A stretch of DNA of 64,000 bases from Synanceia verrucosa (lineage: Eukaryota; Chordata; Actinopteri; Perciformes; Synanceiidae): contig CM056562.1 of assembly GCA_029721515.1 (NCBI GenBank), positions 9,288,767-9,352,766 on the forward strand. Reading direction: 5' to 3'. A model generated the notes under the pieces. That model was not told the origin of the DNA. It did no database searches and saw nothing but the letters and a program-made list of their open reading frames with translations. Below are positions 1 to 13,127 of the stretch, piece by piece (position 1 is the first letter of the stretch; each line of letters starts with the position of its first letter). A program made the translations under genes and the position numbers.

Positions 1-458
1 GCTTTCCATCGACGGCCTCTTTTCAGGTCTGCACTCGGATATCACACAAGACAGGAGGGGGAATGGAAATAAATGTAGGCCATTGTAGGGACTGAGGCAT
101 GAATGTGATGATTGGGCAACTTCACTGGGCCGTAGCGGCCATGTTGGGCCTGGATCAAATCATCCGGCCATTTTCTCGGTCACCGTTAGGCCTAGTGTCA
201 GCAACGTGGCTGCTAATGCTCCTAAAGCTTCCAGCAACAGACTGCTGAACCCTGCATGTGCTGGCAAGAGCGTGATTTAGTTTGGAAAGAGACACATGTT
301 ACTGTGTGTAGGAATGTATCGTGTTATTCTGTTTGATTGTTATGAAATAACCAGACTCCCATTTGCCAAGAGGTTTTAGGGCTTGTGTAGCATGATTTCT
401 GACCACCCTGATTCTATTCTCGAATGTGTGTGAAGAGGAATGAGAGAGCTGCACTCAC
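1..458 (-). other. fgfr2: fgfr2 intron 18 (partial)
   Basis: I translated this stretch on the minus strand looking for the YLDLSQPL-type tail of FGFR2 and did not find it. It appears to be intron leading to an exon outside the window. Confidence 0.6.
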
Positions 459-564
459 CTCGTTGGTGTTGAGGGTGAGGATGCGATCCAGATCCTCTAC
501 TAGCTGCTTGAAGGTGGGTCTGTGGGATGAGATGGCATGCCAGCAGTCTTTCATCATCATGTAC
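459..564 (-). CDS. fgfr2: fgfr2 exon 18: end of kinase C-lobe (last exon in window)
   Basis: Exon of 106 nt (same as human), residues 723-758. It encodes YMMMKDCWHAISSHRPTF, then KQLVEDLDRI and LTLNTNE. The CW...RP motif closes the kinase fold. The ILTLNTNE ending favours FGFR2. Donor GAG|GTGAGTGC ends in phase 0, so a further exon must follow to the left of base 1 with the PLC-gamma-binding tail. That exon is not in the window. Confidence 0.97.
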
Positions 565-1141
565 CTGAGAGAGAGAACAAGAAATAATAACTGTTTACTC
601 AAAGAGTGGATTAAGGGAGAGAGAACAAAGTAATTCAGGGAAGTGTTGCAGGCATTTGTTAGCCTGTCCAAACTCAAGCTGTGCCACTCCTCATCTTCCT
701 TGTATTTCATTTGATTTATGGCTCTGGGCTCAGGCCCCCTGGTTAAAGAATACTCTGGCACCAGATTTATTTCGGCCCACCATTGCTAACAGTGAATTTT
801 GGTGGCCTGCTGCTGATCACAAACATGCCTCACCATACTATAATGTGTGTGTGTCATGTGCCGCTGCCATCTGTATCTACTTTGTTCTCCATCAGCCCTC
901 TCAGTGTGGAACAGTGGCAGAGCTGTGCCATTGTCCACTGACTGCAGAGGTCTAATTGTGAATGAGGACACTGATAACAGCCAGTCACAGCTGTGCAGAG
1001 GTCTGACAGAGTGGACACACATCCCCGCAGTCATGGATCTGATGGAGACTGGGGTGGCGTTAGAGTGAGAGCTTGTGTGTATCTGGGTGACAGTGTGGTT
1101 GAGGTGGATGTAAATTTGGGGAAAAACGACTCGACTCTTAC

Positions 1142-1279
1142 AGCTCGTTGGTGCAGTTGCCAGGCTTGTCCATGCGATGTCCCTCTTTGAGCAACTTAAA
1201 GAGCTCTTCAACAGGGATGCCAGGGTAGGGGGAGCCCCCAAGGGTGAAGATCTCCCACATCAGCACCCCAAATGACCAG
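1142..1279 (-). CDS. fgfr2: fgfr2 exon 17: kinase C-lobe
   Basis: Exon of 138 nt (same as human), residues 677-723. It encodes WSFGVLMWEIFTLGGSPYPG, then IPVEELFKLLKEGHRMDKPG and NCTNEL, the conserved C-lobe core. Acceptor is CTTACAG|CTGGTC and donor GAGCT|GTAAGA. Confidence 0.97.
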
Positions 1280-4854
<3,575 letters not shown>

Positions 4855-4977
4855 ATTGGTCGTCTTTTTATAGTAGTCGATGTTATGGACGTCCCTGGCC
4901 AGGCCAAAGTCAGCGATCTTCATGACGTTGCTCTCTGTGACCAGGACGTTCCTGGCTGCCAGGTCTCTGTGTATACA
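4855..4977 (-). CDS. fgfr2: fgfr2 exon 15: catalytic and activation loops
   Basis: Exon of 123 nt (same as human), residues 613-653. It holds the catalytic loop HRDLAARN (Asp617 catalytic base, Arg621, Asn622), Lys632 of the molecular brake, the DFG motif at 635-637, and the paired activation-loop tyrosines Tyr647-Tyr648 in IDYYKKTTN. All residues needed for kinase activity are present. The only notable change is DVHNID where human has DINNID. Acceptor is ATCCCAG|TGTATAC and donor CCAAT|GTGAGT. Confidence 0.98.
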
Positions 4978-5602
4978 CTGGGATGGATAGAGCGAGAAAA
5001 AAAAGGGGGGGGGGTCACAGAGGGGAAAAAGAAAAAGTGAAGAGAAAAGAAGAATAAGACTGTTACCTCATACCATAAATAAATCAACTCCAAACGAGGT
5101 GTATACTTAATTTGGAATAGCATTAACATTTAATCATCTAGAGCTCCTCCTGCACAGAGGTAGCACTAGACTGGACAACATGACGCCACAATGACTGCAC
5201 CAATACCAACATGTCTGGATAAGTAGGGATTCCTCACATACTTAAGCACATATATGGTCGTTTCTGTGCATCAGCGTGCATGTGCAAGCATTTACGTGTG
5301 TGTGCGTGTGTGTGTGCATGAGAGACAGTACGCTCTGTCACATTCCAACAGTGAGAGGGAGCGTGAGGCTGCGTTTGGCCAACATGGCTGTATCCCCATT
5401 GTGAAAACCTAACAATTCTTCTTCACAGAGGGGCTTTTGTGGTGGGATGAGAGACAATGCAGGAATTGGGCAGGGGGGTCAGAGGTTTTTTAGGAGACAG
5501 TATTCCCACAGTGATGCACATGCAAGCTCCCGACATAAAACCTTGGATACCACACATGAAATGATGTGTCTGTAAGCAGGGGACTGATGTTTGTGTCCTT
5601 AC
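4978..5602 (-). other. fgfr2: fgfr2 intron 14 (0.6 kb)
   Basis: It contains a short GT-rich tract around 5,296-5,317 and a poly-G run near 5,005-5,013. No exon was found. Confidence 0.5.
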
Positions 5603-5793
5603 CTTCTGTGATGCTAGGTACTCCATCCCCCGTGCCACCTGATAAGTGCAGGAGACCAGATCTTTGAAAGTAAGCTGTTCATCTGAGACACGGGCGATGT
5701 CATAGGAGTACTCCATTCCAGGCGGCCGGCGGGCACGGAGGTACTCCCTAAGGTTGCCTTTGGAGGCGTACTCTACTATCACATACAGGGGGC
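5603..5793 (-). CDS. fgfr2: fgfr2 exon 14: kinase hinge and kinase insert
   Basis: Exon of 191 nt (same as human), residues 549-612. PLYVIVEYASKGNLREYL spans the gatekeeper Val555 and the hinge Glu556, a molecular-brake residue. RARRPPGMEYSYDI holds the kinase-insert tyrosines Tyr577 and Tyr579. The exon closes with LVSCTYQVARGMEYLASQK. Acceptor is CCCTGCAG|GCCCCC and donor AGAAG|GTAAGG. Confidence 0.97.
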
Positions 5794-6410
5794 CTGCAGG
5801 GCAAAAAAGACCCACATTAGCTCCTGACAATGAATAAAAATCTTTTTTTTTTTTAAATTTAATACAGCACATTTGAACATTAATACTTTAAATTTGATGC
5901 TAGATTCAAGGTAATTTCTTTTCAAAACTAATGTCTGTAAGGAAACAATTTTCAAATGGCCTGTCTGATTTGTCCTGCATCAAAAAATGTTTGTATATTT
6001 CAAAAACTCAATTTTAATCCACCATTATTTTCTACCCTGACTGAAATGCTTAAGTGTGAAAAGGGGCATAGGTACAAGTGTAGTGTATATTATTTCTTTT
6101 CATTTTCACAGGCTTGATAGATCTTATTGGATAGCTTTGAGGAAAAATTGTCTTCTCCACATGCAATTAAAATCTAACCTCTCCATATGACATACACATG
6201 GCTTCTGGTTCCCTCTACTTGTCCTTCACTACCTGTGTGATGTGGTCTGATGATTTTTTTCTGAATTTGTTTGAGGTGTGCAGCAACCCTTACAGTAATG
6301 CTACTAAATACTACACTGAAAAATTGATCCCATATTCAAAGTGTATTACTTGCGAAAAAAATACTTTAAGATACTTTATAATGTGATATGTTGTGTCCCC
6401 CCTTACTCAC
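5794..6410 (-). other. fgfr2: fgfr2 intron 13 (0.6 kb)
   Basis: AT-rich sequence with no repeat array or exon recognised. Confidence 0.5.
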
Positions 6411-6521
6411 CGTCTTGTGTACAGGCCCCCAAAAGATTAATGATGTTCTTGTGTTTGCCAATCATCTTCATCATTTCCATCTCTGACACCAGGTCAGACA
6501 GGTCTTTCTCAGTGGCATCAT
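6411..6521 (-). CDS. fgfr2: fgfr2 exon 13: kinase alpha-C helix
   Basis: Exon of 111 nt (same as human), residues 512-549, encoding DATEKDLSDLVSEMEMM, then KMIGKHKNIINLLGACTQDG. Glu525 is the alpha-C glutamate that pairs with Lys508. Asn540 corresponds to human Asn549 of the autoinhibitory molecular brake. Acceptor is TTCTTAG|ATGATG and donor GACG|GTGAGT. Confidence 0.97.
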
Positions 6522-7348
6522 CTAAGAACAGAAGAACTTGGATTGAAGCTTGTGAGGGAAATCTCAACAAAACAAAACACTACTGCACTACTCTCTTCCT
6601 TTTAACCCTTTGACTCATTCTCTGCCCTGTGAGACAACACCTTGTTTTGTAGGTGCTTCTGATTAAGTGCAGCTGACAGGCAATGTGGGCTAAAGTTACT
6701 GCAGTGAGAGAAGCTCCTCACACAGACTACAGAGGCATCCTTTCAGTGCCAGGGGGGAGGGAGGAGGAGGAATTAAAGACGTTCAATCTGGATTCATTAT
6801 CTGCTGCATAGGCTCGTTTTTCATGGGACTGATTGAGACAGCGCAGGTATCCAGACAGGCAGAATGGCATTGCCTGCATTCCTCTGCACCATTACTTTAC
6901 CTGAAGTCATTATAAAGAGCAGGTTCCCATTGTGAAGGTTGGTCCAATAGTCTTCTGCTGTACCTGATCTAACTGCCCCCCCCCCGCTGCTTTCATTAAT
7001 CATAGCAGTGCTGCCAGTGTGACTTGCCTCTTTGTGTTGGTGCTAACTGAGCTCCAGCCAGCTGCTGCTCTGGGGTCAGGTATTTGACCGCCCCTAACCC
7101 CTACCTATACAACCCGCCTCCCCCTAGCCGTCACTCAGCAACTGCCAATAACAAATAATAATGACAGCCCCAGGCTCCACCTGGTACTTTTGCTGAACCC
7201 TCATTGGAGCACAGATCACATGTAAACTCATGTACTCATGTTGCCCCCAAGATATAATGAAGCAGTGTACGTCTTATTTTGAAGCATAAGTCAGACATTT
7301 ACCATTGCAACCTCACTGTGATTGTGCAGCCACAGTAGATCTACTTAC
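6522..7348 (-). other. fgfr2: fgfr2 intron 12 (0.8 kb)
   Basis: It contains a short poly-C run near 6,977-6,984 and otherwise unique sequence. I see no additional feature. Confidence 0.5.
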
Positions 7349-7470
7349 CTTTCAGCATCTTGACAGCAACAGTTACAGCCTCCTTGGGTTTGTCCTTATC
7401 GATGCCTAGGGCCTCTGCCATTACAACTTGGCCAAAGCATCCCTCACCTAGGGGCTTGCCCAGGGTCAAC
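7349..7470 (-). CDS. fgfr2: fgfr2 exon 12: kinase N-lobe, P-loop and catalytic lysine
   Basis: Exon of 122 nt (same as human), residues 471-512. The glycine-rich ATP loop GEGCFGQVV (479-487, starting at the G of LGEG) and the VAVK lysine, Lys508, are intact. Flanking residues LTLGKPL and MAEALGIDKDKPKEAV are FGFR2-like. Acceptor is CTGCAG|GTTGACC and donor GAAAG|GTAAGT. Confidence 0.97.
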
Positions 7471-9633
7471 CTGCAGTCAGCAGACAGCAAACACAGAGGG
7501 GGAAACAAGAAAAACAGACAGGAAGCTGTTTAGCTGCTGAAACCCAAGCTGAAACTCATCGACTTGACCTGACCGTGGCATCGATTCATTCCCTGTGTAG
7601 AAATAAACAGGTTAGATAGAGCGAGAGATGTAATGAAACCAGGCAACAAGCCAGTTTCTCAACCTCACCCTGATTTTTTGTACTAGATCGCTCACACTGT
7701 TTCAATCAGATTGTGCCTGTGTGAGTGCTTTATTGGCGTGGTGACTGCAGCCTGTGCCAGGGCAGTAGGTAGGAAAGCAGACATGGCAATGATAATCACC
7801 TGATAAAGCCAGGGAGACACACTCATTTCTAAACTGTTTACCCTGCCCTGGCATGTTCCAATATACACTCTTTACAAGTCATTACACAGGGCTTTGCTTA
7901 GCCCTGACACATTACCCTGTGACGGATGGGATGCTGGATTCGTGTTGCCATACAGGTGGGCCTGACTACAATACCAGATGGAAATTTGAGTGCTATTTTT
8001 TTGAAAGCCATGTCACAATCACGGGTGGTAAGCTTTATATTCAAACTGTATAACACTGATTAAGATGGTGAGGAAATTAAAGACTCTCTCACAACTATCC
8101 ATCAGCAACTCTCTGTCCCCTGAACTAGCAGTGTACTTCGATGCACTTTCATGTGATTGACAGGTGTAGCCCCACCCGTAAAGCCCAGTGTCCTTACTAT
8201 GTAAACACTCACACTGCATGCCGCAAAGCCTAGGGCCTGATGCCGGCGCCCTGCCGTAGTAACACAATCCCCTATCTGTCCACACACTAGCCACGCTCAA
8301 TGGCATCCATTCTGTCCATTCGGCCACACATAATCAATGTTATTTTTCCTCCATGCAAACCGCAAACGTTAGCATTCCTCAGAGATCTGCAAATCCCAAC
8401 ATGATCCCTCAGGCGCTGGGATGACAAGGGAGGAATAAAGACCCAAACAGAGAAGCACAGTGATTTATTTAGCCTAAATAAAACCTCTCATTTGGTGGGT
8501 GCATCAATTAAAATCAAACTTTTCCCAAGAATGACATTCTGCATACACACCAGAGATTTTTGTTAACTGATAAGTGTAAAATTTATGATCCAGGCAATTT
8601 TTTACAGATTTTACAACCATTTTAACGAAAGACAGGCCTTTGTGTTTATGGTTTGGGGATTTTCTCTTTTCTTCCAAACCCAGAGGCCTCAAGTGGGTAT
8701 TAAACTACTCTAACCTTTGCTGTCCTATTAAATCCACCCTAAAGCTTATCACCGGCCGCTGCAACTGTGACCAATCAAAACCTCAGCAGTGTTAATTCCT
8801 CTGGTATGAAACCGAGCAAACACTCCTAGCCTAAACATGCAGATGGAAGCTGTGAGTGCTAACCAGTAATTAGCACCACTCCATTCCTTCCCATCAGAGG
8901 CATGTGTGTGACTATGTGAGAGTGAGAGTGTGACGCAGCAGCAGTTGTAATGATCAGGCCAAGGGCAGAGTGCCAAGTTCAGGTCATTTTACTGCAGAAC
9001 CAACAGATGAATCAGTAGCCAGTATCTCAGACACCGCTGCCATTATTCAGCAGTTAGTCTTTGTTGCCTGCTGTCTATTAGTGTTAATGTCTCTCTTCAC
9101 CTAGAACAATAGTTATCTGATTATTCAGCAGCCCAGATGCAATCACACAGATGCTCATTATGAAGTAATCTTGGTGTTATCAGCTATTGTAATGCATGCC
9201 ATTAGCCAAAGATTGGCATTGAGGACAGTTGTTGAGGCTATAGCGCTGAAACCATCCATACATACCATCAGACAGATACTGTACACAGGCCTTGAATCCT
9301 GAGTGTGTTCTTATGTATACGTCTTTTAGATAAAAGTGGCACTGCAAAGCACATATGCATTTTAAATGTGTTTTAATGCTGTATGCAGGAGATGAACCAG
9401 ATTTTCATAATGGTGTATGTATTTTGCCTTTTGTTAAATGGCAAAATGTGCCATTAGGACATTAGCACTTGGTCATAATTATTGTTTTCAATGCAAAACA
9501 CCAATCTTCATGAGCACTGAAACCAGTAGAAGAGAAAAATCTGTTATATACAATACTTTGACTTGTTTCTGAAAATAACAAGATATCAAAGGACAAGGCA
9601 GCGAGTCATGCAAAGGAAACAGAGAAGCCTTAC
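7471..9633 (-). other. fgfr2: fgfr2 intron 11 (2.2 kb), possible intronic CNE
   Basis: Around 8,930-9,250 the sequence is repeat-free, with a repeated ATTATTCAGCAG phrase (near 9,043 and 9,121) and several homeodomain- and SOX-like cores. It resembles a conserved noncoding element. No exon was seen. Confidence 0.35.
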
Positions 9634-9773
9634 CTCTCTCGGGAGAACTCCCAGCGTGGATCCTCAGGAAGGTCATACTCAGGGATTGGCTCATCGTGCG
9701 CAGAGCTCCGCCGCGTTGTAATGCGTACCAGCGGTGTACTGGAGTTCATGGAAGAGCTAGAGTCTGCCGACAC
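9634..9773 (-). CDS. fgfr2: fgfr2 exon 11: juxtamembrane region
   Basis: Exon of 140 nt (human 146), residues 425-471. It encodes VSADSSSSMNSSTPLVRITT, then a linker reading RRSSAHDEPIPEYDLP, and EDPRWEFSRER at the kinase entrance. The linker is two residues shorter than the human one and lacks the PMLAGVSEYELP wording. Tyr457 in PEYDLPEDP corresponds to the juxtamembrane tyrosine that docks CRKL in FGFRs. Acceptor is CTTTAG|GTGTCGG and donor GAGAG|GTAAGG, phase 2. Confidence 0.94.
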
Positions 9774-10481
9774 CTAAAGGAGGGGAGAGACTGGCTGATC
9801 ACCGGAGTCTGGGTTCATAGGTCAACTAAAGCTCCAAGGCATCACTAGAGGAGTTAATGTGTATGATATGCGTGATTGACTGCAGTGCTTGCATTCAAAT
9901 TACCAATAATGCTGCTAATTATGGCATATTAACATGAATGCCTCCTTAATTTCCATAGTTAGCACTTCATTATTACAGTAAAGTATGTCTCGAGGCTAGC
10001 GATTACATTATTCAGTGATTATTAAGAATAAAGCAACAACAGTAATTTTGATGAATGTGTGTGGATTATTCAGCATTGCCACTGTCCCCTGGGGCTCCTC
10101 TCTCCATCCTAACCTTACCTTGACACAGGAATTAGTCTCTCCGTAGAATGTAATCCAACACTTTTTGTACCTTTTGGTTTCCCTTGAGGGAAACGCAGGG
10201 CTCACACAGAGGAAAAAAATAGACTCTAGCAGCACTGCTGAAAAAATGTCTGCCTTCTGAGAGAGGCTGGAGGTGCATTGTTTAAAAATGTTTTTTTTAA
10301 AAAAAAGGTTGTTTTTCAATAATATTTTTTTAATTTTATTTTTAAAAATGTATCAACCATGCAACTTTTATGATATTTTCAGCATTAGTCGTCTATATGT
10401 CTTTATGCAAGGTTCTCTGTAGTGTTTTTTTCGTTCTCCTCTAGGGGTGTTAAATGCCTTTAGAACTCTTTATCTACTTTC

Positions 10482-10487
10482 TGTTAC
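10482..10487 (-). promoter_or_regulatory. fgfr2: VT alternative splice hexamer with GA donor
   Basis: The six bases GTAACA encode Val-Thr and also form the start of the intron when the upstream GT donor is used. The base pair after them is GA, then AAGT. In human FGFR1-3 the VT choice uses such a noncanonical GA 5' splice site. VT inclusion controls FRS2 binding. Confidence 0.7.
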
Positions 10488-10681
10488 CTGGCGGCGCAGA
10501 GGGATCTGCTTGCTCAGTTTGTGGACTGCCGGCTGGCCCCCAAAGTCTGGTTTCTTTGCAGTGTTCCTCATGCGGCACACCACCACGATGCCCACCATAC
10601 AGGCAATGAGGAAGACGCCAGCGCAGTATATCGCAATCTCCACATAGTCTGGGGAAAGGGGCCCTGGGGATTTCTCGAGGG
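10488..10681 (-). CDS. fgfr2: fgfr2 exon 10: transmembrane segment and juxtamembrane start
   Basis: The exon is 194 nt (residues 360-424), acceptor CCTCAG|CCCTCGAG. After a short extracellular stalk (LEKSPGPLSPDYVE) it encodes one membrane helix, about residues 375-395 (IAIYCAGVFLIACMVGIVVV C). A basic stop-transfer RMRNTAKKPDF and the FRS2-binding segment HKLSKQIPLRRQ follow. The canonical donor is CCAG|GTAACA. If the exon instead extends 6 nt to 10,482 it gains Val-Thr, and the following bases are GA (ACA|GAAAGT), the arrangement reported for human FGFR genes. Confidence 0.95.
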
Positions 10682-12286
10682 CTGAGGAAAATAAAGGGTG
10701 AGCAGTGAGACAGAGGCCAGGGGAAGAATGTTGGAGGAAGACTCTCACTGAACCTTCACACATGTACGGGTGACAGACATCTGAACAGACACACATGGGT
10801 ATCAGACAGGCAAACATAGAGACAGATGCTCTGGAGATGACTCATACGCAAATGTAAGCACCATCAGGCAAACTAAACAGAAATTATTTTGTAGCATCCT
10901 TCTCTCACTCTTCGTGCCCCGGCAGCACGCCCACTCTTTTTTATCCTAACAGGCCTGTAGAGTGCTTAACAGTCTAAGCAGATTTTAAGTCTTGACTCAG
11001 TTGGTACAACCAGGCCTACATATGTCTGCATTCTGTGCTAATGTTGTAGACACGCAAGCACAAACACACGGACGACAGAACAATACACGCTTCATTTCAG
11101 ATCGTGAACAAGGCAGAGCGGTGTCCTTCGTGGTTGTATATGGTCTGAACTTCCTGTCGCTATAGAAATGGACAGCTCCATAATGCATAGCACTCCAGAC
11201 CACAAACAAGGCTCTTGTGCAGCACAGCCAGCTGGTGGAGAAGCTACATTTAGGAACCTTTCTCCTGTCTGCCTTGTATCTGCTGGTCCAAAAACCACAG
11301 CACACACACAGAAGCCACAGCCTCAAAGGCGCCATCAGAGCACATCAAGGGCAATACATATAAGATATTACTCCCAGAAGAAATGGCTCGTCTGTGATCA
11401 TCATGCTGTATTGTTTACAGACAAAACAAAACTATTGTCTGCTTGTGGCATTAAGGGAGAGTTGATACCCATTGTCTGTTGTGGGCTGCAGACTACTCTC
11501 ATCGATCTCATTTAATGCCTACTCTACAGTCAGCTAGAACTTGAGCAGAATTATTTTGTCTGTTTAGCCTGGAGTGACTCTAAGTTTTATGTATTTGATT
11601 CTTTGGTATGCATAATTACAGGCTAGATATAAGTCAACGAACAAAAATAGGATAAGACGAGTAGATAAATGAGAACACATAAGATGACAAACATTCATTC
11701 AGTGTGTAGAAGCTGAGAGGTTTGGCCCTGATAATTGAGAAAGTGAAGTCAACTTAAAGTGGGGGTTGAGCTTAACTTTCACTCCTTATTTCACAGAGAA
11801 ATGAGGGTTTTAAAAGAAGCCAATTATCAGAGCCAGGGAAGGTTAGAGGATTTTTGAGGTGTAAAAGAAGTTTGTTTTGTTGGACATGCAGACTCAGAAA
11901 CAAAATGTGGCACTGAGAGGTGCAGGAGAGAGATGCACCTCTCCCTTGTGCATCGCCCTTTTTGGAGTCCAGAGGCACTCGAGCTGGGAGCTCCACTTCC
12001 TTCTTGGAGTTATAATGTTGTCTGCAATCTACTCTGTTATCTGCTCTGAGCTTTCAACAGCTCGCCAATCTTGATAATATTATAGAGTATATGCTCCCTG
12101 TGCTTACATTACATTGTCTTGGATGTTGACCGTGCTAGCTCATCACAGTAATCTAATATTTGAGCCGTGTGCCTCGGACTCCGGGGGAGAACTTGCCTTC
12201 CACAGAGGTCTTTGAAATGACATAATTCAACAGTTGAGAAAAGGTTGAGAGCAACAAAAGAGAGGAAAGTGTACAAGTGTATATAC
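10682..12286 (-). other. fgfr2: fgfr2 intron 9 (1.6 kb)
   Basis: This is the intron between exon IIIc and the transmembrane exon. I see no repeat array or additional exon. The short ORFs on both strands show no family resemblance. Confidence 0.5.
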
Positions 12287-12431
12287 CTGGAAGCACCGTC
12301 AACCAAGCAGTGTGATAGGAGATCCCAATAGAATTACCCGCCAAGCACGTATACTCCCCAGCATCTTCAAATGTTACATTGGGCAAGTAGAGAACTTCTA
12401 TCTCCTTATCTGTGGTGTTAACACCTGCGGT
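12287..12431 (-). CDS. fgfr2: fgfr2 exon 9 (IIIc): alternative second half of Ig-III
   Basis: Alternative exon of 145 nt, equal to human IIIc, residues 312-360. It encodes TAGVNTTDKEIEVLYLPNV, then FEDAGEYTC (Cys340, equivalent to human Cys342, the Crouzon hotspot) and LAGNSIGISYHTAWLTVLP. The IIIc form is mesenchymal in vertebrates and prefers FGF2, FGF4, FGF8 and related ligands. The acceptor TCCCCAG|ACCGCAGG follows a ~150-nt pyrimidine-rich tract. The donor is CCAG|GTATAT. It lies 696 nt downstream of IIIb, in the usual IIIb-then-IIIc order. Confidence 0.97.
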
Positions 12432-12433
12432 CT

Positions 12434-12583
12434 GGGGAGAAGGGAAAGAGGAAAGGAGGATGTGGAGGAAGAGGAGAAGAAAGAGGGCCAAAGATGAGAG
12501 CAGAGGGGGAACGGAAAGAAGAGATGGGGAGGACATGAAACAGAGAAAGACAGGGGAGAAGAGAGAGAGAGAAAAAAATAAGA
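12434..12583 (-). promoter_or_regulatory. fgfr2: Very long polypyrimidine tract before exon IIIc
   Basis: On the minus strand these ~150 nt are almost entirely C and T, directly upstream of the IIIc acceptor. A tract this long should make a strong acceptor and could bind PTB repeatedly. PTB represses IIIb in mammals. The binding is inferred. Confidence 0.55.
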
Positions 12584-12805
12584 CCCAAAACACCAAAAGA
12601 GGAGTAAGAGGAGCTGGATGGTGTCCATCGTTGAGGTCCCATCTAGAGCAAAGGATGTTGGGAGTTTCCAGGGTTGAGGAGGAAGAGGTTTCATAAACAC
12701 AGATACAGATAGAGCCCACACCAACACATGAAAAAATAAAACCAATACACCAGAAAAAAAAAAACCCTTAAGGTTCCCATCACCAACAGAACCTGCTAAT
12801 AGAAA

Positions 12806-12840
12806 CCAGTCCAATCCACACATTGGACTGGACACATGCA
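12806..12840 (-). promoter_or_regulatory. fgfr2: 10-bp perfect hairpin next to a TGCATG (RBFOX) site
   Basis: Arms 12,806-12,815 (CCAGTCCAAT on the plus strand) and 12,822-12,831 are perfect reverse complements with a 6-nt loop. Four bases away, 12,835-12,840 reads TGCATG on the minus strand, the RBFOX recognition sequence. The pair lies in the IIIb-IIIc intron, where mammalian FGFR2 also uses an RNA stem and GCAUG elements. Confidence 0.45.
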
Positions 12841-13012
12841 CAAAAAAACACAGGGAGCATGGAGAGCACTGCACTGCAACACTGACCACCATGTGACAAA
12901 TTCAGTGTCTAAGTTTGCAGGTCCAGCCAGTGCTTCCATGGCTGCACTAGTCTCAGCAGAGAGAGCAGCTGAAACACAAGGGTGTAGCATTAGAGGAGAA
13001 GGTCTGTGAGCC

Positions 13013-13047
13013 CCAGGACCACCAAGAGACCACCAGTAGGGCCACCA
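13013..13047 (-). promoter_or_regulatory. fgfr2: Candidate ESRP element (three TGGTGG hexamers)
   Basis: On the minus strand three TGGTGG hexamers occur at 13,047-13,042, 13,035-13,030 and 13,024-13,019, plus a single TGG at 13,015-13,013. They start 80 nt downstream of exon IIIb. In mammals, the epithelial regulators ESRP1/2 bind UGG-rich elements in this intron (ISE/ISS-3) to favour IIIb. This is a motif match with no conservation data. Confidence 0.5.
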
Positions 13048-13127
13048 CAGCACAGCAGGTTTGGGACGAAGCCCAGGAAACCACACCGGGGGGGAGAGGG
13101 TAGGTGGGTTCGGGTCTCGAGGGTTAC

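Noticed and set aside
1..458. Possible last exon of fgfr2
   Set aside because: No tail motif (YLDLSQPL-like) in any frame of the minus strand, so the last exon must lie outside.
12412..12696. Lysine/glutamate-rich plus-strand frame
   Set aside because: It is the complement of the pyrimidine tract before exon IIIc. The composition explains the open frame.
12153..12719. 188-codon open frame on the minus strand covering exon IIIc
   Set aside because: Only the 145-nt centre with AG and GT boundaries matches FGFR. The rest is read-through of intron, including the pyrimidine tract.
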